Shown here: piece after piece, positions 33,468 through 42,441 of the stretch
How the letters are laid out: every line of letters begins with the position of its first letter
Position numbering within the stretch: position 1 is the stretch's first letter
Origin: Seribacter sp963934295
GTDB lineage: Bacteria > Verrucomicrobiota > Verrucomicrobiia > Opitutales > Seribacteraceae
Assembly: GCA_963934295.1 (NCBI GenBank)
Contig: CAWVXY010000008.1
Coordinates: 1-64,000, forward strand
Length of the DNA stretch: 64,000 bases
Direction: 5' to 3'
Notes under the pieces: model-generated
Databases searched by the model: none
What the model saw: only the letters and a program-made list of their open reading frames with translations
What the model was told of the DNA's origin: nothing
Made by a program: the position numbers and the translations under genes

Positions 33468-35966
33468 TTAAGCATCTAAAAATGAAACATTTAAGGCATT
33501 ATCTTCAATGAAAGCTCTTCGTGGTGGGACTTCTTCTCCCATTAACATTGTAAAGATATTATCAGCAGCAATTGCATCTTCTATTTCTACTTTTACTAAG
33601 CTTCTTTTATCTGGATCCATTGTTGTCTCAAATAACTGCTTAGGATTCATTTCACCCAATCCTTTATATCGCTGAATTTGAAGTCCTTTACGACCTTGTT
33701 TTCTTATTATCTCAAGAAAATTTGAAATAGATAAAACATCAAGAGTTTCTTCTTTTTCTTCAGACCCACTGTTTATTATAATATGAAAGTTTGCTTCCGT
33801 ATCATTATTGATAAAAAGAGATGCATCTATTCCTACTTCATAACAGTTTTTTAAAACTTTTTCTATCTCATTAGATTCATAAATTTCATGAATAGAAATT
33901 CGTTGGCTAATTCTTTGCCCATTAGATTCAATTTCTCTAGTCACTGAATCAATTTCAGTTTCTTCAATATTCTGTGAAAGCATGAAACCCGATTTGGCTT
34001 CTATATCCATAAAAAATCTAATTTCTTCATCATTACCGGTTCGAATTCGTGCCAAAAACCTTGGAAGTTTTTCTGTTTTCTCATCTAGTTGGGCGAGCAA
34101 CCTCGTCAATGTACAACCATATCGCTGTAAACCTTTCCCTAATGCTTCAATTTTTAAAAAGTTTTCAATGAGTATTTTAATTTTATCTTCCGGGAATAAA
34201 AAATTATCACTTTTCCTTTTAAATTCAATATCTTCACAACCTAAGGATAGTAATATCCTACTCATTTCTGCATCATCCTGAATATATTGCTCTGTTTTTC
34301 TTCTTTTAATTTTATAAAGGGGTGGGCGGGCTACATAAACATACCCACTTTCTATCAACCCTTTCATTTGTCTAAATAAAAATGTTAATAATAAGGTTCT
34401 AATATGTGCACCATCTACATCCGCATCGGTCATAATTATAATCTTGTGATAGCGAGCTTTACTTGAATCAAAAGCTCCTTCTCCTTCATGATCCCCTATA
34501 CCGGTTCCGACAGCAGTAATTAAACTTCTGATTTCCGTATTGTTAAGAACCTTGTCTAATCTTGCCTTTTCAACATTTAACAATTTTCCACGAAGAGGCA
34601 GAATCGCTTGTGTCAATCTATCCCTTCCTTGCTTTGCAGATCCTCCTGCTGAATCTCCTTCAACAATATAAAGTTCGCTTTTAGCAGGATCTTTTTCTGA
34701 ACAATCAGCAAGTTTACCTGGTAATCCCCCTCCTGATAAAGCACCTTTTCTTACGGTTTCGCGAGCTTTCCTTGCCGCTTCTCTAGCTCGTGCTGCATGA
34801 ATTACTTTTTGAATCAAGGATTTTGCCATATCTGGATTCATCTCAAAATAATATTTCATTTTTTCGCCAACAATCTTTTGCACAATTCCATCTACTTCTC
34901 GATTTGAAAGCTTCGTTTTAGTTTGCCCCTCAAACCTCGGTTCCGGTACTTTAACTGAAACGACTGCGGTTAAACCTTCTCGTACATCATCACCCGTTAA
35001 TGATAATTCTTTTTCCTTAAGTAAATCGTTTTGCCTGGCATAATTATTAATAACCCTAGTTAACGCCGTCCGAAAACCGGATAAATGGGTACCCCCTTCA
35101 ATATTATGTATCGAATTCGCGTAAGCATAAAGTTGGTCAGAGAAGGAATCATTATAAATAAGTGCGACATCTAAAATAATAGTACCTTCCCCTGTTTCTG
35201 CAGGTGCTTCTCCTGAAAAGGAAATGGGTTCGGGTGTCAAAATATTTTTATTTTGATTTAAGTACATTACATATTCACTTATACCTTCCTCAAAAATAAA
35301 ATTTTCTTCTCGATTGCTTTTGTCTTCTTTGAGGGAAATTTTGACCCCTGGGTTTAAGAACGCCAACTCTCTTAGTCTTTTAGCTAAAATATCAAATTTA
35401 AATTCCCTTACCTCTTTAAAGATTTGATCGTCTGGTAAAAAAGTAACTTTTGTTCCGGTCGATTTACATGATCCGACAACTTTCATTTTTTGGGTGGTTT
35501 TGCCCCTCGAAAACTCCATTTGGTGAATTTTTTCTTCTCGTCTAACCTCAGCAATAAACCATTCGGATACAGCATTTACGCATTTTGCGCCAACTCCGTG
35601 CAATCCTCCTGAAACTTGATATGCTCCTTTGCCAAACTTACCCCCAGCATGTAAATTTGTAAGTACTAGTTCCAGCGCAGGGATATTGTGTTTGGGGTGA
35701 ATATCAACGGGAATCCCCCGCCCATTATCTTGAATAGAACAAGATCCATCGATGTGAAGATGGACTAAAATCTCAGAACAATAACCAGCCAATGATTCAT
35801 CAATTGAATTATCTACGATTTCAAAAACACAGTGATGCAATCCTCTCTCATTTGTATCTCCAATATACATATCCGGGCGTTTACGAACACCCTCTAAACC
35901 TTCAAGTTTTTGAATTTGTGAAGAATCGTACTTTTCTTCTTTTTTATTATTGTTTTCTTCTGACAT
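33468..35966 (-). CDS. gyrB: DNA gyrase subunit B
   Basis: GyrB supplies the ATPase of gyrase. The 832-residue protein has the GHKL ATPase domain (FEIVDNSIDESLAGY, QDNGRGIPVDIHP, GGLHGVGA), the transducer, and the TOPRIM domain with EGDSAGGSAKQGRDR and DADVDGAHIRTLLL. It contains a large insertion before the C-terminal QRYKGLGEMNPKQLFETTMD, as in the long E. coli-type GyrB. A sigma70-like promoter lies about 100 nt upstream. Confidence 0.97.
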   Translation of the reverse strand: MSEENNNKKEEKYDSSQIQKLEGLEGVRKRPDMYIGDTNERGLHHCVFEIVDNSIDESLAGYCSEILVHLHIDGSCSIQDNGRGIPVDIHPKHNIPALELVLTNLHAGGKFGKGAYQVSGGLHGVGAKCVNAVSEWFIAEVRREEKIHQMEFSRGKTTQKMKVVGSCKSTGTKVTFLPDDQIFKEVREFKFDILAKRLRELAFLNPGVKISLKEDKSNREENFIFEEGISEYVMYLNQNKNILTPEPISFSGEAPAETGEGTIILDVALIYNDSFSDQLYAYANSIHNIEGGTHLSGFRTALTRVINNYARQNDLLKEKELSLTGDDVREGLTAVVSVKVPEPRFEGQTKTKLSNREVDGIVQKIVGEKMKYYFEMNPDMAKSLIQKVIHAARAREAARKARETVRKGALSGGGLPGKLADCSEKDPAKSELYIVEGDSAGGSAKQGRDRLTQAILPLRGKLLNVEKARLDKVLNNTEIRSLITAVGTGIGDHEGEGAFDSSKARYHKIIIMTDADVDGAHIRTLLLTFLFRQMKGLIESGYVYVARPPLYKIKRRKTEQYIQDDAEMSRILLSLGCEDIEFKRKSDNFLFPEDKIKILIENFLKIEALGKGLQRYGCTLTRLLAQLDEKTEKLPRFLARIRTGNDEEIRFFMDIEAKSGFMLSQNIEETEIDSVTREIESNGQRISQRISIHEIYESNEIEKVLKNCYEVGIDASLFINNDTEANFHIIINSGSEEKEETLDVLSISNFLEIIRKQGRKGLQIQRYKGLGEMNPKQLFETTMDPDKRSLVKVEIEDAIAADNIFTMLMGEEVPPRRAFIEDNALNVSFLDA

Positions 35967-36375
35967 AATTTTTATTTAAAATATTTTCTTTATAACTCTG
36001 GGTTTTCTACCATGTTGGGGCTTTAAAAGAGAATTAGAAAGCAATTTGTAGACTGATTTTAGACCTAAATTTATACCTTTTTTTCTATCTTTCAGTCAAG
36101 GTAGGATTTAAACTTTTTTATGAAAAAAAACCTTACCAATTTTGCAATTCTACAAACCACTTAATCCATCGGTTTAGGGTTTCTATTAAACTTTGTATAT
36201 CAGTACTTTAAGAACAAGAATAAAGTTTTCATGAATTTGAATTCTAGAATATTATTATTAAAGAAATATTCTTTTATTCTATGATCAAATTTGCTAATTC
36301 ACCCCGATTCAAATTTACGACTTATAAAAGTCTTTATTAGGGCTATATATAAAAATGTCTATTTATTACTTTTAT
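35967..36375. other. 409-bp gap between gyrB and the permease gene
   Basis: This is the longest stretch without a gene. It holds the gyrB promoter (36070-36099), an imperfect inverted repeat just upstream of it at 36100-36137 (GGTAGG against CCTTACC with T- and A-rich inner arms), and a weak 5-bp hairpin at 36317-36330. I see no open reading frame above 20 codons and no recognisable structured RNA. Confidence 0.6.
36070..36099 (-). promoter_or_regulatory. Sigma70-type promoter for gyrBA
   Basis: The minus strand reads TTGACT (36094-36099), an 18-nt spacer and TATAAA (36070-36075), each matching 5 of 6 consensus positions. The expected start is about 97 nt before the gyrB ATG. The A/T-rich inverted repeat just upstream could act as an UP element or a bend. 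Confidence 0.6.
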
Positions 36376-38229
36376 CTAAAATTTCAATGGTATAAAGCCC
36401 CAAAAAATTGAAACGAGAAGGATAGTGCCTAGGAAATAAATCATGTTAAAATAGATTCCTACTTTTACAAAATCCCCAAATTTATAACCTCCAACAGTAT
36501 ATACAAATGTATTAGTTTGATATCCGATAGGAGTGACGAAACTTGCAGATGCTGCGATACAGGCCGTTAATACATAAGCCCTCGCATTGATTACTGACAT
36601 TTCCATTAGGTTTGCTACCTCAAGAGCAATTGGTGCCATTATTACGATCGTTGCATTATTTGATAATACTTCAGTTAAGAAAGCAGTACACAAGTAAAGA
36701 ACAATCAAGACGGCTAATGGTTGCCACTCAGGTTCAAACAAACCTAAACCAACGCCGCCTACGACCGATGCGATTATAGATGAAGCGCCAGTTTCCTGCA
36801 TTGTTACACCAAGGGCGAGCATACCATAAATTAATATAAGAATATTCCATTCGATTGCCCGATAAGCCTCACGGGCTTTCAAGCAACCGGTCAGAAGTAA
36901 AACCGATACACCAATAATTGCAGTTATTGAAATTGGTAAAATCCCAAAAGATGCGATTCCAATAATTCCTACTAAAACCCCAATGACAATAGGTGCTTTC
37001 TTTTTCATGTTTTTCATCGGCATTGTTGCCTGATCTAATAATATTACTTCATCCGATTTTCTTAATCGTTCAATGGCATCTTTAGATCCCAAAATAAGAA
37101 GGGTATCGGTCGCTTGGAGTCGAACTTTATCAACATCAAAACCAAGATTTTTTCCACGACGATGAACCGCTAATATGGTTAAATTAAATCGGGCTCGAAA
37201 ACTTGCGTCCAAAATACTTTTAGAAATGAGTGAAGAAGATGGACCAACGACGCATTCAACCATTACTCCCGTTTTAGAAGAAACTTGTTCAATACCTAGA
37301 TCATTTTGGTTTAATAGGTTAATTCCTTTAAATTCATTTGTTTCAATTATTCCCTGAGGTTTACAAGATAAAACTAAACGATCATTAGCTTTTAATTTTT
37401 CTTCTGTATTTCTTGCCGATATAGATGTACCTTCTCTAACAATTTCCAACAATCTCACTCCGGAAAGGCTGCTTATTCCAGAATCTTTGATTTTCTGGCC
37501 TAGTAAAGGGGAATTTGTTTGAACGATTGCTTCAGTTAAAAATTCTTTTCTATCCAAATCTGAAATAATATCAGACAATGCCTCTCTATTAGGCAAAAGT
37601 TTTCTCCCAAAGAGAACCAAAAAGCCCAAAGATATAGCAAGCAAAGGAAGTCCGATCTTGGAAAGTTCAAACATTCCAATTGGTTCCATATTCTGGTAGG
37701 TTGAGGAATTTGTTATAATGCCGCTTGCAAGAATATTTGTGCTCGTGCCCACTAAAGTACAACAACCTCCAAAAATAGAGGCATATGAAACAGGAATCAG
37801 CATTTTTGAGGAAGAAACCCCCATCGTTCGAGAAAGGCTAATCACTACCGGAAGTAATACCACAACTACTGGAGTATTATTTACAAATGCCGATACAAAG
37901 GCGACAAGTGCTAATAAAATTAACATAAATTTTCGATATCCATATTTACAAAACTTTCCCAAGTAATCCGAAGTTTGCTCGATTAATCTACAACGATTTA
38001 ATGACGCACTTATAACAAACATTGCTGCGATCGTTAATGGTGCCTCGTTTGAGAATACGCTTAGGATTTCGGGGACTGAAGGCCAATTTTCGCTAATTTC
38101 TAATCCAGAAAATATTAAAATTACTCCTAATAAAGTAAGGGCTGTTGTATCAACACTTACTTTCTCCATCAAAAAAGAAACTAATGTGATAATTAAAAGT
38201 CCGAATGCTAATAAAGTTTCCCATTCCAT
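36376..38229 (-). CDS. SLC13/DASS-type anion permease with two RCK_C domains
   Basis: Inner-membrane transporter of 617 residues. Two halves of membrane helices carry the paired family motifs FVNNTPVVVVLLPVVISL (near 112) and EVLSNNATIVIMAPIALEVA (near 520), as in Na-coupled sulfate/dicarboxylate carriers. Between them, at about 210-290 and 305-390, are two soluble RCK_C (TrkA-C) domains of the type that senses ligands in this transporter subgroup. Substrate is unknown: sulfate, other inorganic anions or dicarboxylates are possible. It is divergent from hemB. Confidence 0.8.
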   Translation of the reverse strand: MEWETLLAFGLLIITLVSFLMEKVSVDTTALTLLGVILIFSGLEISENWPSVPEILSVFSNEAPLTIAAMFVISASLNRCRLIEQTSDYLGKFCKYGYRKFMLILLALVAFVSAFVNNTPVVVVLLPVVISLSRTMGVSSSKMLIPVSYASIFGGCCTLVGTSTNILASGIITNSSTYQNMEPIGMFELSKIGLPLLAISLGFLVLFGRKLLPNREALSDIISDLDRKEFLTEAIVQTNSPLLGQKIKDSGISSLSGVRLLEIVREGTSISARNTEEKLKANDRLVLSCKPQGIIETNEFKGINLLNQNDLGIEQVSSKTGVMVECVVGPSSSLISKSILDASFRARFNLTILAVHRRGKNLGFDVDKVRLQATDTLLILGSKDAIERLRKSDEVILLDQATMPMKNMKKKAPIVIGVLVGIIGIASFGILPISITAIIGVSVLLLTGCLKAREAYRAIEWNILILIYGMLALGVTMQETGASSIIASVVGGVGLGLFEPEWQPLAVLIVLYLCTAFLTEVLSNNATIVIMAPIALEVANLMEMSVINARAYVLTACIAASASFVTPIGYQTNTFVYTVGGYKFGDFVKVGIYFNMIYFLGTILLVSIFWGFIPLKF

Positions 38230-38248
38230 TGGTTAAATAAATAATTTG

Positions 38249-38278
38249 TTGGCGATTCTTAATGCTAATAAGTATGAT
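38249..38278 (+). promoter_or_regulatory. Candidate promoter for hemB
   Basis: TTGGCG (38249-38254) and TATGAT (38273-38278) are 18 nt apart, giving a leader of about 55 nt. The -10 box matches 5 of 6 consensus positions, the -35 box 4. Confidence 0.35.
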
Positions 38279-38338
38279 TGCATAACTGATATATTTTATA
38301 TCTGAAACTTATTATTTCATTTTAATAACTAGCTATCA

Positions 38339-39322
38339 ATGAATTTCAATCTAACTCATCGCCCTAGGCGTTTAAGAAATAATCCTCTTCTTCGAGAATT
38401 AGTTAAGGAGAAGCAATTAAATCATACCGATCTTGTCCTACCGGTTTTTGTTACTGACCAATCAGATACTCCTGAAAAAATTGACTCCATGCCCGAAGTC
38501 TTTAGGTGGCCATTGAATCTGCTCACTAATAAAATTAAAGAGTGGCAGGATTTAGGAATCAATACTTTTGCAATTTTTCCACAAATTCCAGAAGAAAAAA
38601 AGAATTCCCAAGGTTCTGAATTTCTTAATTCAAACTCTCTCGCATACCAAATAGCCAGGCAAATTAAATCCTCCAATACCAATATTACACTAATTGGGGA
38701 TCTTGCCCTCGACCCTTATACAAATCATGGTCATGATGGAATTCTTGGCAATGACGGTCTTGTAGAAAATGATACAACTGTTAAAATACTCTCTCAGGGT
38801 GCGGTGTTAGCAGCAGAGGCAGGTTACGATGTAGTAGCACCATCTGATATGATGGATGGTAGGATTCGCGCCATTCGTAAAGAATTAGACAATCACAATC
38901 TCCTCAATACTGGAATTCTTGCCTACTCAGCTAAGTTTTCCTCAGCGTACTATGGACCTTTCCGTGATGCAATTGGCTCGAAACAAAAAGTTCCAATTGA
39001 TAAGTCAACTTACCAGCTCAACCCATCTAACTTTCGGGAAGCCAAACGAGAACTTGAGTTAGATTTTGAGGAAGGTGCAGACATTTTAATGGTTAAACCA
39101 GCCGAGCCATATTTGGATGTTATAAGCTATGCCAAAAACAATTTTAACATCCCAATTGCTGCGTACCAAGTTTCCGGAGAATACTCAAGAATTTGGGGAG
39201 CACATTTACAAGGTTGGCTGGATCTTGAATCTTGTGCCCTTGAGTCTTTGTTATCAATAAAACGAGCTGGGGCTGATTTTATTTTGACTTACTTTGCAGA
39301 AAGAATAGCAAAAGTAATCTAA
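38339..39322 (+). CDS. hemB: Porphobilinogen synthase, zinc-independent type
   Basis: Condenses two 5-aminolevulinate molecules to porphobilinogen in tetrapyrrole synthesis. The 327 residues have both catalytic lysines: SAKFSSAYYGPFRDA near 197 and DILMVKPAEPYLDVI near 252. The metal-site region reads DLALDPYTNHGHDG (near 120-133) instead of the cysteine-rich DVCxCxYxxHGHCG, which marks the non-zinc, Mg-type enzyme. The 3' end overlaps the convergent gene at 39319 by 4 nt. Confidence 0.96.
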   Translation: MNFNLTHRPRRLRNNPLLRELVKEKQLNHTDLVLPVFVTDQSDTPEKIDSMPEVFRWPLNLLTNKIKEWQDLGINTFAIFPQIPEEKKNSQGSEFLNSNSLAYQIARQIKSSNTNITLIGDLALDPYTNHGHDGILGNDGLVENDTTVKILSQGAVLAAEAGYDVVAPSDMMDGRIRAIRKELDNHNLLNTGILAYSAKFSSAYYGPFRDAIGSKQKVPIDKSTYQLNPSNFREAKRELELDFEEGADILMVKPAEPYLDVISYAKNNFNIPIAAYQVSGEYSRIWGAHLQGWLDLESCALESLLSIKRAGADFILTYFAERIAKVI

Positions 39323-40053
39323 GATTCTTCATCGGGAGCTCCACCCTCATATGGCGTAGTATCATCCTTTTCTTCTTCTTCGTCCCATTTTAAATCAGAA
39401 TCTGGAAGCAACTTTTCTTCCTTTTCTGAAACTTCGATTAAATCTTTTTCCAAATCGGAATAATCTTCCACTGCGTCCTTCGATTTTTCTGATTCATCTT
39501 CCAAATCTTCATCAATGGCAAAACCATCTGGAACAAACTCCAAAATAGAAAATAACTCATCGCTGAAATGAGAGCGTTTACCTTCGAGGAAATCATTATT
39601 TTGTTTTTCTGCTAAAACCTCCTCCATTTCATCCTGGGTGAATGGTTCTGCAAATTCGATTAATTCGTTAAGCATACTAACTCTTTTTTCAGAAACATGA
39701 TTAAGAAAATCTGCATAAGGCCCCTTTTCCTCGTCTAGCACATCTGGCAATGCAAACAACATATCCTCAGCTTTTAGTAACGAGTCTCGAACTCTAACAA
39801 GTTTTATCAAACCACCCTCCATTTCTTCATCGATTGCAAATGTAAAAAATGCATCATCTACTAATTGGGAATCTAAACCGAATTCCGTCATTGAGTCTAA
39901 TAATTCATTAATATGAAGAAATTGCTTTGGATCTATAATTCCGAGGTTTTCTGCATCCCAATTTTCGTTATCACTTATGGAATCAATCCACCAATTCTTA
40001 TCATCTCCGATTCGAACTATACACCAATCCAAACTAGGTCCTGTTTTTTTCAT
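39319..40053 (-). CDS. Acidic protein of unknown function
   Basis: I do not recognise this 244-residue protein. The first 60 residues contain several tryptophans (LDWCIVRIGDDKNWWIDSIS), the middle is a predicted helical region (SEKRVSMLNELIEFAEPF), and the last 65 residues are strongly acidic (DLEDESEKSKDAVEDYSDLE, then EEEEKDDTTPYEGGAPDEES). There is no signal peptide, membrane helix or metal motif. It is a single gene facing hemB. A soluble cytoplasmic protein is likely; no function is claimed. Confidence 0.7.
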   Translation of the reverse strand: MKKTGPSLDWCIVRIGDDKNWWIDSISDNENWDAENLGIIDPKQFLHINELLDSMTEFGLDSQLVDDAFFTFAIDEEMEGGLIKLVRVRDSLLKAEDMLFALPDVLDEEKGPYADFLNHVSEKRVSMLNELIEFAEPFTQDEMEEVLAEKQNNDFLEGKRSHFSDELFSILEFVPDGFAIDEDLEDESEKSKDAVEDYSDLEKDLIEVSEKEEKLLPDSDLKWDEEEEKDDTTPYEGGAPDEES

Positions 40054-40169
40054 TAGATTTTCTTATGGTCAGTTATTCTTGTAAGACAATCATCTTTTTC
40101 AAAAATTTTAAATTTTTCGTTCTTTATCGCTCTCCATCCAATACTTTGTTTTAATAAATAATTTATTTT

Positions 40170-41234
40170 GTGAATTCGATTTATAAAAGTTTACTTCGTC
40201 CTTTTCTCTTTAATCTGGATGCCGAACATGCACATAATTGTGCAAGTCGAATCCTTTCGTTAACAGAACACTCAAATTTATCGAGAAGATTAATTCAATT
40301 CGTTTCTTCTACAGATTCACCAAAATTAAATTTATTTGGACTCACTTTCCAAAATCAAATTGGACTAGCTGCTGGTATGGACAAAAATGCTCAATTCCCA
40401 AAAACCTTCTCCTCCTTAGGTTTTGGGCATATTGAAATTGGTACAGTCACCCCTAAACCACAGATAGGCAATCAAAAGCCGAGGCTTTTTCGTTACCCAA
40501 ATTATAACGCAATCGTAAACCGTATGGGTTTCAATAATGATGGGGTAGAAAAAATTGTGAAAAGAATTGAAAATTTTTACCCAAAAGGAAAAAGAACTTC
40601 TCCCCTTGGTATAAATATTGGGAAAGGTAAAAATACTCCGATTGAAAACGCATTAGAAGATTACATTTTTTGCCTTAATAAATCATTTAATCAAGCAGAT
40701 TATATTACTGTAAATATTAGTTCTCCCAATACGCCAAACCTTAGAGAATTACATAAGAGTTCCTTAATTTCACCCCTTTTAAAATCTCTTACATTGGAAA
40801 ACAAGAATTGTGCAAAAAAATTTAACAAGGATCCCTTACCACTGCTTCTTAAAATTTCTCCTGACGAAAACTTCAAAACTTTGGAATTTATTATTTCCAG
40901 TGCACAAGAAAATGGATTCTCGGGGGTAATTGCAACTAACACCTCAATTAACCGTTTCAAGAATAAACATTTTGAATCATTTGAATCGGGTGGTTTGAGC
41001 GGAAATCCCTTAGAAGATAAATCTACTGAAATAATAAACTTTATAGCGAAACTTACAGATTATAAATTTCCAATTATTGGAGTTGGCGGAATTTCCTCAG
41101 TAAATTCTGCTTTGCAAAAAATGGACGCTGGTGCTGTTTTGTTACAATTTTACTCAGCACTAATTTACCAAGGCCCTTTATTTCCATCAAAATTAGTTAA
41201 GGCAATCACCAAGAGAGAAAAGGATTGGACTTGA
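40170..41234 (+). CDS. pyrD: Dihydroorotate dehydrogenase (quinone), class 2
   Basis: Oxidises dihydroorotate to orotate at the membrane with quinone as acceptor, fourth step of pyrimidine synthesis. The 354 residues have the class 2 N-terminal helical part (YKSLLRPFLFNLDAEHAHNC), the FMN barrel with GLAAGMDKNAQ, and NRMGFNNDG near 115, TVNISSPNTPNLR near 185 with the catalytic serine, and GVGGISSVNSA near 310. The start is GTG at 40170. pyrB is elsewhere in the window, so pyrimidine genes are not in one operon. Confidence 0.95.
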   Translation: MNSIYKSLLRPFLFNLDAEHAHNCASRILSLTEHSNLSRRLIQFVSSTDSPKLNLFGLTFQNQIGLAAGMDKNAQFPKTFSSLGFGHIEIGTVTPKPQIGNQKPRLFRYPNYNAIVNRMGFNNDGVEKIVKRIENFYPKGKRTSPLGINIGKGKNTPIENALEDYIFCLNKSFNQADYITVNISSPNTPNLRELHKSSLISPLLKSLTLENKNCAKKFNKDPLPLLLKISPDENFKTLEFIISSAQENGFSGVIATNTSINRFKNKHFESFESGGLSGNPLEDKSTEIINFIAKLTDYKFPIIGVGGISSVNSALQKMDAGAVLLQFYSALIYQGPLFPSKLVKAITKREKDWT

Positions 41235-41295
41235 TTTTCTTATTTTCCAACTAATGATACAATCATTCCAAAGCATTTAAAATGTTTCTATTAAA

Positions 41296-42294
41296 ATGAA
41301 AAAGCTAATCATCACTATACTTGCAGTTTGTATCGTTTTTTTTGGATTTGCTTTCTTAATTCTTTTCGAAGCGAGTATTGATAAAACATTTAAATGGTGG
41401 GCATCTTTTTCTAGAGATAACCCCACGCTTCCTTACAGTCCCTATAAAATAAGAAGGGAAGACTCTGCATACCTCAGAATTGAAGATGCAAACCAGGTAA
41501 AATTTATCGATAAGAATTTATTCTGGAAAGGTACAGGGGCGATTGCTTTACCGGAATTAACAAAATCTGGAAAGTTGGTTAATTTAATTTTAAAGAAGGG
41601 AGGAAGTGGATATTCGAAGAATGTGAAAGCTATTGTAACCGGCAGCATGGGAAACGAATTTAAAATCGATAATGTGAAAGTAGTAGATAGTGAAATTGTT
41701 GGATTAAACATTAGTAAAACTTCAAATTGGCATTCTACTCCAATTGCATTTTGGGGAGATGAAAACCTACCATTCAGTGGTACTACTGAAAAGTTATTCC
41801 CAAACAATCAAATTATGATACAGAAACAATTCCTTTCTGGGAAACTTCATGGAAAGTGGGAAATGTTCAAAAGCAACGGATTGAAAGTTTTTTCTAAAGA
41901 TTATGTTGATGGAAAAAAACACGGTACACATATATTTTGGTTTGATGAACCACAGCAACCTGACGGTTATGTGTATATAAAGGACAAAAAAAAATTACAG
42001 GGAACTCTTTGGCTAGAAGTGAATGAAGAAGCTAAAGAAAAATTTGGTCGTGAATACGGAAATGCAGAATCAAATGATTATGTAATAAATTTGTTTAGAC
42101 AAAATCAAGGATATCAGCAAGTAAGGCTATTAGAACATTGGGATAATAATCAAAAACATGGTCTGTTTGAAGGATTTGATCGTTTTGGAAATAAAACCTT
42201 TAAGGACGATTTTAAATACGGACTACGTATGAAGCATAGAATATTCGACAAAACAAAAACTATCTCTTTTGACAGAAAAAAAGAAGGATCCTAA
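41296..42294 (+). CDS. Membrane-anchored protein with MORN/YwqK-like repeats
   Basis: 332 residues. The N-terminus is one membrane helix (KLIITILAVCIVFFGFAFLI) with the rest outside the cytoplasm by the positive-inside rule. A segment near 100-120 (ILKKGGSGYSKNVKAIVTGS) resembles glycine-rich beta repeats. The C-terminal half has repeated GKLHGKWEMFKSNG, GKKHGTHIFWFD and QKHGLFEGFDRFGN units, typical of MORN or YwqK-type beta-hairpin repeats. YwqK relatives are sometimes labelled antitoxins, but nothing here supports that. Function unknown. The gene ends 3 nt before the 3' end of the convergent tRNA-Leu. Confidence 0.65.
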   Translation: MKKLIITILAVCIVFFGFAFLILFEASIDKTFKWWASFSRDNPTLPYSPYKIRREDSAYLRIEDANQVKFIDKNLFWKGTGAIALPELTKSGKLVNLILKKGGSGYSKNVKAIVTGSMGNEFKIDNVKVVDSEIVGLNISKTSNWHSTPIAFWGDENLPFSGTTEKLFPNNQIMIQKQFLSGKLHGKWEMFKSNGLKVFSKDYVDGKKHGTHIFWFDEPQQPDGYVYIKDKKKLQGTLWLEVNEEAKEKFGREYGNAESNDYVINLFRQNQGYQQVRLLEHWDNNQKHGLFEGFDRFGNKTFKDDFKYGLRMKHRIFDKTKTISFDRKKEGS

Positions 42295-42297
42295 TAT

Positions 42298-42382
42298 TGG
42301 TGCTCAAGGGGGGACTCGAACCCCCACGCCTTACGGCACTAGATCCTTAGTCTAGCGCGTCTACCAATTCCGCCACCTGAGC
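42298..42382 (-). tRNA. tRNA-Leu (AAG anticodon)
   Basis: 85 nt on the minus strand, class II with a long variable arm. The acceptor GCTCAGG pairs with CTTGAGC (one G-T pair) before A73 and an encoded CCA. The anticodon stem CTAGA/TCTAG encloses loop CTAAGGA, so positions 34-36 are AAG. The T-arm has GTTCGAGTC. Bacteria usually read CUU/CUC with GAG; an A34 form would need conversion to inosine or reads mostly CUU. Confidence 0.93.
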
Positions 42383-42441
42383 ATACAATAAAATTCAAAT
42401 AAATAGTAAGTTGTATTAAATGTCTAAAATAAAATTTAATT

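Noticed and set aside
36317..36330. GACTT/AAGTC hairpin as a terminator
   Set aside because: Stem is only 5 A/T-rich base pairs and no gene on the plus strand ends before it; on the minus strand it has no U-run.
41296..42294. YwqK-type antitoxin
   Set aside because: The repeats match, but there is no toxin partner and the protein is membrane-anchored.
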